Below are positions 45,201 through 58,000 of a DNA stretch of 64,000 bases, piece by piece. The DNA is from Tachypleus tridentatus (Eukaryota; Arthropoda; Merostomata; Xiphosura; Limulidae), in contig NC_134834.1 in assembly GCF_004210375.1 (NCBI RefSeq), positions 40,018,264-40,082,263 on the forward strand. Direction: 5' to 3'. Made by a program: the position numbers and the translations under genes. Position 1 is the first letter of the stretch; every line of letters starts with the position of its first letter. The notes under the pieces are model-generated. The model did no database searches, was not told the origin of the DNA, and saw nothing but the letters and a program-made list of their open reading frames with translations.

Positions 45201-48200
45201 GGTAATTACCTTTTTGTCTTTGTTTGCATATCATTTCATGACATTAATGAGATCAGAAATGGGTATACCATTATTGTTATATGTCTCAGCACTAACAAAG
45301 ATAGGGATTAGCTGTGTTTTTAATTTGTATGTGTGTATGGGCTGATGATACCAGTGCATTATCTTTAAATTTCTCAGCCCATATTTGGGAACTGCTTGTT
45401 GTTTTTTTCATTCATTTCATGCAACCATTAATTTGGCCAACTGTGCAACTCTCAGATCATATTTAATATGGTTGAAGAGGGGCTTCTGCCTTTGGAGCAT
45501 TTCCTTTCATAATATGTGCCTGGGCTGTTTCCCTAAGAAACTTTCTGTACAGGAGCAAAACATAGTGTTTCTTCTTGTATTTCTCTCTCAGGTTCAATAT
45601 GCAGTTACAGTTCATAAAACTTACTTCTTTTGTCTGAATCAAAGGACTATGGATCCAGAGGTACCTTGTTGAGAGCAATACCTTCTTTCTGAGTGTCCTT
45701 GAAGTCCATTCTTTTGGTAAAGATGGTTCATTCCATTTATTGTTCTTTGACTCTAGTTCTGCAAATTATTGTCATTGTTACCTTTTTAGTTCTGGATTCT
45801 GCTGTGAGTAACCTGTGTACATATAGCAAAAATAAAAAGGAACATTTTGCAGAAGAAAGTGTGTCAAAACCATCTTTGTTGAGCCAATTTTCTTTAATTG
45901 TTATGTTTTCGTGAATGAAGATTTGTTCATAAATGCTGTTACAGGAGTGTGAGTGATTTCTGCATTTTATGAGTAACATTTTGTGGATCTGTAATAACTA
46001 TTATACTGAATCAGATAACATGAGTTTTATAATCATTTATAGTTTTAGAATTCTGTATTTTTATTGATGCCCTTTTTATGTTCTCATTAAATACAGGGAA
46101 TGGTACTCGTACCACTTTCCAGAACTTTATAAAATTGTGCCAGACAACTACACATATGCTCGTATCACTAAATTGATCAAGAATAGAAAGGACCTAAACG
46201 AAGAACACTTTGAGACTTTGGAAGAAATTGTCATGGACAGTACAAAGACCCAAACTATATTAGATGCTGCAAGGTCATCAATGGGTAGGTTCTAAAATAT
46301 TTAAATTTATTAAAGTTATAAAGCTTTTTCAACAGAGGGATTTTACCTGGCAATATAACAATCACAATTTTTGGTTAAATTCTTTATTCTTTATTTGAAA
46401 AACATTTTAAAAATTGGCAGAAACTTTAAAGTAGTTATTATTAATGATTTTAAGTTGAGCAAGGAATGAAAATGTTTTTTGAATATACAAAGTATGGCCA
46501 TTTTATTTCTGTTTAACATATCAAACGTAAGTCCTTACACAGTATCACTAAAAACATTAACTCAATCTTATGAGAATTGCAGAGCAGTATTAGGTATAGT
46601 CATTCATATAAAATTACAAATTTTCCTTTCAAATGATAGTTCTAAGACTGTTTTGACAATTTTTAACCAAAGATGTTTTAAGTAGCAACTAAAGTATCAC
46701 AGTTTAATATTACTGTGGCTATTGCATAAGATGGCTTATCATCTTAAATGTTCAATGATCTAAAAAGTGAAATACTTTATTCAGAAAAAAAATAAATAGT
46801 ATAAACAGTAAAATTAACTTGAACAGAATAAACAGTGAGTGCACTATCCATAGTGCAAACACAGCTCCAAACTACAGAGTGCATTTTTACATTGACAGAA
46901 TGCAAACTATGAAACTCATGGATTCACAATATAAGTGAATTAACCACTAGACCACAACTTGGTTCACATAAAAATGTTCCATCACAAAAATACTTTATTT
47001 GTGTAATTGAGGCCAAATACAAATTTTTCTTTTACACATTGTTATTCACTTAAAAATTAAATAAAACATTTGTCATACAACAGTAATTTTAAACCAATAT
47101 GTTCTATTATGTTTATTGGAGGATGTTTTATTTAATTTTTGAAGTGCATTACAATGTGTAAAACAGAAATTTGCATTTGGTCTCAATTACACGAATGAAG
47201 TATTTTTGTGATGGAACATTTTTATGTGAACCGAATTGTGGTCTAGTGGTTAATTCACTTATATTGTGAATCCATGGGTTTCATAGTTTGCATTCTGTCA
47301 GTGTAAAAAAAATGCACTCTGCAGTTTGGGGCTGTGTTTGCATTATGGACATTCCACTCTCACTGTTTATTCAGAGAGATGATGGTTAGTGCTGTTCATT
47401 AGCTGTTTTTGTTTTCTTTCTAGTTGGCTAGTTAAAAAAATTAGTAAAACCTATATATATATATATATATATATATATGAATGCTAACTTCAAGAGGTAA
47501 GTTTTATCTTACTTACCCCCAAATGGTAGTACCTTATTTTCATTTTTTATTTATTTATTATTATTTTTTTTATTCTTATTTTAACTTGGGAGTGCAGTCA
47601 CCTTCCCACATCTGTCTGCAGGCATTGTAGGGTGATACAGATGTGGGATGTTGTGGGCTTAAGCACCCATATTTTGCTCTTGTAATTTCTAATTTTCTTA
47701 TGTGAGACTAGTGAATTAGAGGTTAAAACTGATAGCCAGTGTATCCCCATTGCAATGTGGATCCTACTTCTTCAGTCACCTTCAAAACCTAGGATACATC
47801 TTATAATACCACATTGTAGTTGGTACCCTAGGATTGTTTTTTTTTAAATGTGCAACATATTTTGTTGCATGTTAATGTGTTTTGGTTATAGCTTTAAAAT
47901 TTGTGGTTATAATTAGAGGTTGGGATTTGCTGTTTTTAATGCAGTCCTTTCTCATGATTTTATTTATTCATTCAGCTTCATTTAGATGTAATTATTTAAT
48001 TTCACTAAAAAAATATATATATATATACATAAACTATAAGGCAGTCCTTTCTTAGCTTTGCACAAAAATTGTGAAACTAACAAAATCTTGTGTGTTATTA
48101 ATAGAAATGTTGGGTTTGCAATTGAATATTTGTTTGCACACCAAAAAATATTGAACTATATGTGTAAAAATGTGTTGTTTGATGGTTTATCAACACTTCC

Positions 48201-50299
48201 CTATGTAGCTTAGTTCTTAAGGGTAACGTTAGTGAAAGTGTGCTATTTCATTACTAAAGGTGCTCATATTTTTAAAAAGTGTTGTAATTAGAATCTGTGT
48301 AGAATAAAAATACATGTATAATACAATTAATTCTTTCTTTATTTAAAATACTGTTTTGATTTCAATATTCTTTACTTTAAAATGTACTAGGATTGTGCAT
48401 AGTGGTTAAATATATAATATTTTAAAGCTTTTTTGTTATATTGATATATTACTGTATATACATGTTGTAATTATCTAATATATAAAGCTAAGTTTGTGCC
48501 TGTCTGTATACATCTCAAAGCACCTATAATAGTAGACCTGTAAAGATACGGAATCAGTGTATGGATTTTTAGTATGCATTTCTAACATTACAATTTTAGT
48601 GTCAATGAAAACTTTTTAATCTAATTTTTATATAGAAGATGGATGGAATTTCTGGTCAGATTTAAGCGGAAATCACATCGGAAATATGTGTATTTTATAT
48701 AGATGTGCTGCTGTTGTGGTGTCGGAATGAAAAAAATTATTAAGCATTGTTGTGTCTATTGATAAAAAATACTAACTTTTTTATCAAATATACAAGTTGA
48801 ATCTGCATAAGTAAATTGGTTTTTATTCATTTTATTTTGAGAGGGGCGTTATGTGTGGAAACATTTCTGATTCTGATTGTGTACCTTAGAGTAAAACATC
48901 AAGGAAAAGAGAAAAAACAATTCTGATTGCCAATCACAAGTAGTAAAATATATATGAGAAAGGCAACAGAGTAAGACTTCACAAGAAAGGAAAATGTGTT
49001 TTGAGAACCAAAGAAAAAGACAAACTGTTCATCTTCATGGTGAGACTGAATAAGAGTGCTAATTTTGCAAAGACAGTGGTTGCATTTGTCATGCATAGTG
49101 CTGTTCTCAAGTAACATTAAGAACATGAGACCTTTGTCAAATAAAAAATAAAGATATCATTGTAATAGAGTGTGAACTATACAATAAGTCTGATTTCACT
49201 GATTTGTTTTATTTTAAGGATCTTGAGTCAATTATCTCACAGAAAATATGACCATTTGGCATGTGTTATTATATGAAAAACAAGATATTAATCCTTTCTT
49301 TTTAAGGACACTTAAACATTAACCATATGTTCAGGTAATAACCAGGCAATGTGTGTATGTGTTGCATTATTTGTAACAAAGTTCTAACATTTCTTCTGTG
49401 TTTATAGGAATGGATATCTCTCCCTTAGACCTGATAAACATTGAAACGTTTGCTTCTAGAGTAATTGCTTTGGCAGAATATCGGAAACAGTTAATGGAGT
49501 ACCTCAAATCAAAGATGAGTAATACAGCTCCTAATTTAGCAGCATTAATAGGAGAGAGTGTAAGTGTCACATCTAATTTTGTCTTATAATTAATGTAAGA
49601 GAAAAGTTATATTAATACAGCATGGTTTAAAGTATAGTTTCCATTTCATCATGAAGATCCTTTGACAGGATAGCAGAAAGTTAATGGATTTATAGTACTA
49701 AAATATGGGGTTTCATTTTTTTCAGTGGACAAAGTAGATAACCAAGTAAAACAAATAAATTTTATATGAAGAAAATTTTGCTGCTAAATCAAATCTCATT
49801 ACATAAGTCATTTTGAAATTTCAGGTATTTTTGTATGGTGGCAGAGAACTCAAAGCTTATGAACCATACAACAGTTTCGTGTCATGATGGGGTTTTCTTG
49901 TAAAAAGATATTTTTTTGGGCTAAATTTTTTTAGGGTGTTACTTCTTTTCATTATAAGTTTATTTACTTTACAGTACAATAATAGAATGCATAAATAACA
50001 CAATGAGAGTGAGGTTCAAAGAAGAGTGGCATTTTAGTGGTTTTTTCATAGGGCTGGCTGTGGCTTAGTGGTTACTGTACCAGACTGTATCTGATTGTCC
50101 ATGTTTTTTTAATTGCTACAAAATGAAAAATTGCATTCTTTGGAGCTACAAATGTGCATAATAAGAGTGATGGCAGGTGCAGTTGAATAGTAACCCTACC
50201 CTCTAGTCTATCAGTTTACATTTAAGGACAGCTAGTGCACATAGAACTTGTGTAGCTTTGCACAAATGTATGAAACATAAGTGACTAATAAAACATATA

Positions 50300-50335
<36 letters not shown>

Positions 50336-53300
50336 TATCGCTTGCTCTATTCAAAACTTTCTCTTTTTCTTTCAAGTATACACATGCACACAGACTTTTT
50401 TTCTGCACTTGTATTACATTCATAAGTATGTATACAAATATTATCTAAAATGATGTGATACAGAATAACCATGCTTTACTGGTCTTTCCTATATAACTAA
50501 TAATCCAACTATGTGATAACAATGGCTATATTTTCTGGGGTGAAAAATTGAGTCTATCTTTTTACCTTAGAAAAACCTCATAAAAAGGAGTGTATCCTGT
50601 GTTTATTAATCATCACCATTTTCTTATGATTATACACAAATGGAATTCACTAACTTCTACTCTTTTTTTTGTTGTATGTATACAAGTACATTTCATAATT
50701 ACAAGTTCTCTGCAATTTTCTGAGATTTTTTTAAAATAAAAAAATTCCTTTTTCATACTGTAGCATAAAGTTTTTAAATATATATTTCAGTGAACATTGT
50801 GTGTTTTTGTTTTTTCTAAGTTTATAAGCTTTTGGTTTAAATACTTTAGCTTTTAATGGATAAGTTTTCATGAGCAACATGCAAATGTATTTTGCTGATA
50901 AATCATTCCAAAAGCTGATTTCAGAATAACAATAGTATCTTACTGAAACATTGTATAGCGTGCACAAATGGTTACTTTTAAACTGTTTGGATGACCGTTA
51001 GAAGCTTAGGTTTAAACTATAAAGAGCGTAGATAGCACTTGTGTAGCTTTCCGTGAGATTCCAAAACAAATCAAAAACTATAAAGAGGTGTGTCAATCAG
51101 AAATAAGACATGATGTAAGTTTTTGTGTTGAGTAGTCTATTTGTTAATGAAAATTTAGAAGAATAACAAAATAGAAATAATAGTAGGAAGAGATCATTTA
51201 TTTGGATTTAGATCAGTATTGTAACCAGCAATATGCATAATCTATATAATTTATTATAACCACAACAAATGTTAACTGGAAGATTTTTTAAATTTGACGT
51301 GGCATTCTATTCATAAATTTTATTCCTTTTTTAGTTTTATAGATACCTTTTTCAATAATTTTTGGTTTTCTTGTAATAATTAAACAAAATTTGTAAAACT
51401 GTTACACACTAGATGATATTTCAATAGTAACATTGATACCTATCAAAAGTTACCTTTTAAATATATTGAGCACAAAATTAAGTGAGATGAAAACAACAAA
51501 AACAAACACGAATTCACTGAAATAAATAATACAAAATGTTCCTGTTACTCTTGTTAATTATTAACCAATTCCTTTTGCTTGCTGCATATGGTTTTTAGTT
51601 GGGACCAACAAATTTCAATCAGCCTCAGTTTTTACAATTTTAAACTTTGGTGTACAATTCGCATACTAACCAGCAATGTTTTAGCTTTTTAAAATATTAG
51701 TTCTTCAAACATCACCATGATGTTTAATTATTATATTAAATGATAAAACCATTTAGCTGTTTCTCACTACTTGTTAGGTGAGACTTCAAAACTTGACACC
51801 ATTGTCAAAAGCATTGTTTTATAGTTATAATTAGTTCATACAAATTGTTCATGACTCATCCCCTCTAATTCAAAATGTTGATGAAAACATTTTTAAGTAA
51901 GGGCAGCCATTTTTTTTATCCATGGTCAGGGTGCATGGGCTTGTAATTGTATATTTGATTATGGATCTGAAGTTCCAAAGGTCTTGTCATGGTATTGTTG
52001 AAACTACTCCATATTTTCAGCTGCAGGTGTGTTGTTTAATTCAAAGTCCTTTCTTAGTGGTGGGTGCTTCTGTCTGGTTGCCTTTTCTTTGACTATTAGC
52101 TCAAAATTAGAGATGGATATATCTGAGCCTGACTGACCATTTAAATTTGTATGTCACAGATATGCTTTTTATTTTGAAAATAACAATATCTAGTCATAAA
52201 AATTAATTCAAAGTTAGAAGTATTGTAAGACTAAGCTGTATTATTGCTGTTGGAATATAAATTTATTTGACATCTGTTTTTAAAGACTTTCCACTGAGTA
52301 TTCTTTTACATCCACATTTTGTATTTTCAATTAATAATGTCATTTAGGTTTTGAATTTACATGAATTAATAGAAATATTTAAACTCTTTGTGATGCATTA
52401 AACCAGTGCAATAAAAAGTGTAAATTTTATCAATAGGTTGGAGCTCGCCTGATATCTCATGCTGGTAGCTTAACTAATCTTGCAAAATATCCAGCTTCGA
52501 CTGTTCAGATTCTGGGTGCTGAGAAAGCACTGTTTAGGTAAGATGCTGCCAACTTTTGTGTTTGTGTTTGGAAAACGATAGCTTTTTGAATTTATATAGA
52601 GAATCTAGTTGGTTGTTGTCCAAGGGCATTCTTACAAAAAGGTTTTAATCAATAGCTTCTACAAGAGTATGCTTAGGTTTTATCTAATAATAAAAATGTT
52701 AATCTATTTATCTTGCTACTTATTATGATACCTTTTTTCTGCTTTGGAGTCTTATGATATAGTTACCTAAATCGGCACACATGTTTTTATTAGTTTCTGG
52801 TAATTGTATATAAATGACAATGTTTCTTAATGGATATTAACCCTCTCATCATGGCATCCTTGTAGTGAGTTATATTGAAAACTTAAGTATTTTTTTATGT
52901 TACATAATTAGTATAGCATAAAATAATAGCTAATTCATATTTTAAAAGTATATATGTTTTTAATTTTATGAGGCAATATTTAAAAAAGAACAAACACCCA
53001 AATTTCTCCTGGTGTGAAAATGTGATCTTTTCTTACGCATCCTGTTTTCTCTTATTTATTCAGTACTCCTCCAATAATTACAGAATTGTATACAAATTAC
53101 TCATTATAGTATCATCGTCACTTAGACAAAGCATAATTTATTTAATCTTCAACCTTGTTTGGGTACAAAGCTGTGAGATAGAAAATCATCAGACCCCTCT
53201 TGCCTTTCTCACCTGTCACTTTCTTTATATCAGAATTTGTCAATAGTTCTCTTTTATGTTAAATATTACATTATTTATAACCAGTAGAAAGCTGATGTTT

Positions 53301-55035
53301 TCATCTCTGACATGTCATATTATATTATATTGTTTTCTGTACAGAGAAATGGTAATTTCTCTTTCAGTACAGGCTTTGTTCCCACAGGAAACACATTGAG
53401 TAGCTTAAAGGAATTTGTAATGACTTTTGTTGCATAGTTAAAAAGTAAGAAAAATTGTGGTAGTTACTCAACATTGTCTGCATTTTGTATTTTATTATTC
53501 TATGTTTTTCAGTGCATTATATAAGTAAATAAAAATTTAGTGCACTACTGCCATTATATAATGGCATGAATAGTGGTTGGATATAGTTCATGGGGCAATG
53601 AAATTTAAATATAAATTGATGTATGCTGTTAAAAGTTTAAAGTTACTTAAGATAAATCTTGTTTGTTGTTACAACTTAGTCATTCTGGAAAGAAAAAAGG
53701 ATAATGTAGATTTTGTTTCAGTTTTGTTTTTAGTGGTTGTGAGATAGTTTAACTGACTAACCTGGTATAGAGTTAGGATAGAGAAAATAACAGATAAAAT
53801 ATAGCTTTATTAGAAAAGAACATTTGAAATGTGTTTAGGAGGTTTTAGAGACTAAAATAAAATTTGAGATGAAGCAAAGAATTTTTACTCTTAACATAAA
53901 AATCACTTTACACTTGGACTAGTAAAAAAACAATATATTCAGAGACAAATCTTTTTTAATTTATCAAAATGCTTCACTAAAAAAATAAGATTTTTTTATG
54001 TTTACTGAAAGTGCCAAATATTGTGATGTTGCATGTAATGCATTAAAAATTGGTAGTATTAAAACTATAATGATTTTAAGCAAATACAAAGTGGTCAAGT
54101 TGTCAGTCAATTCAACTGAGCCTGTGTGGAATAGGACTGTAATAAAATTTTATGCTGGTTTAGTAATTGCTGAATTTGTATGTGTGCATGTATGCATACA
54201 TGTCTGTAGTTTACCAAGTAAATGATATTTTTTAATAGTAAGGAATGGGCATAAAAATATTCTTTAAAAAAAGTTTTTAAAATATCACTCCTGTTATTAA
54301 ACATTAACAGATAATATTTTGATAAATGAACAATTACTGTACTGTAGTGATTGCAGTATTTCTGTTATAACATTATTAAAATTCTTCCATGATTACTGTT
54401 TAGTAACAATTCCTTTGATATCACTCCTCTGTTATTAAACATTAACAGATAATATTTTGATAAATGGACAATTACTGCACTGTAGTGATTGCAGTATTTC
54501 TGTTATAACATTATTAAAATTCTTCCATGATTACTGTTTAGTAACAATTCCTTTGATATCACTCCTCTGTTATTAAACATTAACAGATAATATTTTGATA
54601 AATGAACAATTACTGTACTGTAGTGATTGCAATAAAATAGTTTCTTGTATTTCTTAACAAGTATGTCACTGCTAAAAGATATGAGTAGCAACTGTAATAA
54701 AAATAGATTTATTGAGCATTTAAAGTAGCTTACTTAAAGTTTTTCTTTAATTTCAGAGCTCTGAAGACGAGAGGGAATACTCCAAAGTATGGCCTCATTT
54801 TTCATTCCACATTTATTGGCCGAGCTGGGACAAAAAATAAAGGTCGAATTTCACGTTATCTGGCCAACAAGTGTTCTATTGCATCAAGAATTGACTGTTT
54901 CAGTGGTGAGAATGAAAGATTACTTATACCATGAAGATTGGATATTGAAATAAATGAATGTTCTTCATACAGGATCAGTAGGAGACTAGTATTTTTGAAA
55001 GCCCCTGTAAAAATGTATTAAAGTATTTGTGTGTG

Positions 55036-55073
<38 letters not shown>

Positions 55074-58000
55074 CATGCATGCAAACATACACATACGTAG
55101 GAAAACACAGAAATCAGAATAATTTAAATATTTTGCATATGCAACAAGTAATCACTTAGAATGTTATAAAAGAATCAAGTAGGTCCTTATTTCTTTCTCA
55201 TGTTTTGTTGTTTCATTTATTCATGTGTCACCTTATTGTTCAAATGTATAATACTATAAAAGCTGTTTTGTATGTCATATGTAATTGTTTTTTTCCAGTA
55301 TAAATGTTCTTTGATAGATTGTTTAGGCAGAGTGTTTGTGATGAAACTTTGTAGAATGGATGGCAACTGCCTGTTGTAGAGAGACACAAGTGTAGAGGAC
55401 AACATTTCGAAAGTCTTTCACTTTTCATCTTCAAGACTTGCATGTCACAAGATTTCAGTAACTTACATTCAAAATTTAATTAATCTGCTTTTTGTTTATT
55501 TTATGCCAATTAATATATAGTATAAAATCTTAGTTAAAGATCCATATTTTAATAGTATATGTGTTTAGTTCTTAATTTTATAAGACAATTTTAAAAAGTC
55601 CTGAATTTTTCCTAGTGGAACATACATGACACTTTCTCTGGGCATTATATCTTCTCTATTTTATCTACCATCTCTCCAAAAATGTATTAAATTAAATTTG
55701 AATTACTCACTATCACTAAAATGGTTGAGAAAACTACAAAGGGGACATTCTAAGCTGTCAATTGGTTATTCACATGTCGTATTATAGTAAGAGTATATAC
55801 TGTTTCAAAAAGTGGAAAGAGTTGAACAGGGCCACCATGTTTAATTCAGTACATAAGCTGTATCTTAGCAAATAAATAGATAAAAGGTTTTTATTTTATA
55901 TTCTAACTTGTCAATATTAGTAATTTGAGTTCCCAATTTGTATGAAACTATAGATTTAGTATTTTGACATCACAGATAGTTAATTTGAACCAGTGCTGCA
56001 TTCAACATACCATGTGACTCACTAAAATCTATATTTAGGTGTGTTCTATTAATATTTACTTTTAAATTAAAAATTTATCTGATATATAATATAAACATTT
56101 GAATTATAATCTACAATTTGATTTAAAATTTATTGATGTAAATTCATAAAATAGTAGTTCAATAAACTTTTTGCAAGTTGCCAAACGTGATGACATGGTT
56201 TTTGACCTGTGACCTGTTGCATAAGGATTAATTTAGTAAATATATATTTGTTTTTTAAAGTGGGATCAAACTCGCTCTTTTTGTGTATTAAATTTGCACA
56301 TAACTAGATTATTTCTCTTAATGATATGGTAGTATACAAAGTTTTTATATCCTAACTGATACAATATATCCAGTCATTAAACTGAGAAGAGTTGTTAAAA
56401 AGCAACTAATCTATGATGAAAATTACAATGAAAGTTAAGTTTGATATAGTAGCCATTTTTATGTATATTCGGTAAACCAACAAAATTTCACAATGAGATC
56501 CTATTACTTTGTACATTTAGATATATTATTAATAACAATCTGTTTTATAATTCAACTGTAATTCTTCTTGTTACTAGTTGGGTTTAAATTTAATTTGTGA
56601 GGTTTTGTTATGTTTGCTAATGCTCCTAATGTTATTTAGTAATCATAATGTAAATTATATCTGGTTAATAGCAACCAGTTGTTTCTATCTATAGGGCTGT
56701 TCAAGGGCTTTAATTTCTTTATTTGTTATATTCAAATAACTTTTACATGAAATATATTTTTAAAGCTAAACCTGATATTTCTGTTATAACATTATTAAAA
56801 TTTTTCCATGATTACTGTTTAGTAACAATTCCTTTACTTTTCGTAATCAACTTTTAACAGTTGCTGTGTAGCCTTAACATATTTTCCTAGGTGTAGATGA
56901 GAACTGCAAACACTTTTCCACATTTTTTTCTCTACTTATGTATGATTATAGTCTGAAAAATTATGGAGATCATTTAAAAGCTGATTATATCCATTTCTGT
57001 TATTTAACCCATTAAATTTGTTTATATTGATTAAATTTAGTCTTCATTGAGGTACTATCATGTTTCAATATAATGTATGTTTTAAAACATATTAAACCAC
57101 ACTAAGACTTATGAATTCATTATTTAATAAATTGATGCTTATAAGTTTATAAATACACCTCAGAGACAGGGTATAAAAATTCTGTCACTTTATATTTAAT
57201 ATAAGATCTGTTCCTCAACTAAAGACTAAATGCTATATTTGGATAACAGGCCATAATTGTTAATGAAGATGTTAAACACTGTTAGAAAATCTGGAATAAT
57301 GCAATCTATATGGTACATACTTATTTCAGAAGCAGGGTTTTACATTAGCCACACTAACTTAACAACAACAGTCACACATGCAAATTATTTATTTTTTGTT
57401 TATTCTTGAATGAAACTGTGTGACCTATTTTTACTGTTTGTGGTTGGGACCCAGTTCTTGATCTTTTGATCTAGTGATAGGTTATTACTGCTGCTGTTGT
57501 TGTTATCCTTGTGATAACCCAACTAGTTGCGAGTGCTGCTGTAAAATCTTTGGACTGAATAAGTGAATTTAACTGAAAAAAGGCTGTCAAAAGGTTTGTG
57601 ATCCCATTCACAATGGCTGCAGTTATTGCAAGTGAAACATCTCAGAACCTTCAACATGCCAGTAACTAAGGGAATAATGGTGATACATGATGACATACTG
57701 ATTATTTGTTAAGCTGTGGTCTGTAAAACATATATAATGGCAGAGGAGGAAGGAAAAAACTCGCATAGCTAGACCCATTGGCTACACAAGAAGTATTTTC
57801 ATTAACTGTGGGGTTTATGATTATAATATATGCAGTTATATCTTGGTCAGTTTTAAAGTGTAAACTTCGTATTTCATTATGTGGTAAATTCTATATAAAT
57901 TTAACCAAAATCAGGTAAATTAAGGACTTTTTACACATGATTCTTGCCACAAGGCACCTTTTGATCGAGGAAGAGAGAAAGTGTTAAAATTGTGTTTTTG

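Noticed and set aside
53998..54225. 75-codon open frame in intron 7
   Set aside because: It lies within a TTAA-family repeat fragment and reads through CA/TG-rich DNA, with no conserved counterpart in the other copies.
57530..57700. Box C/D snoRNA in intron 8 (TGATGA and CTGA motifs)
   Set aside because: Spacing between C and D boxes is wrong and there is no terminal stem. A check of the other introns likewise gave no convincing C/D pair.
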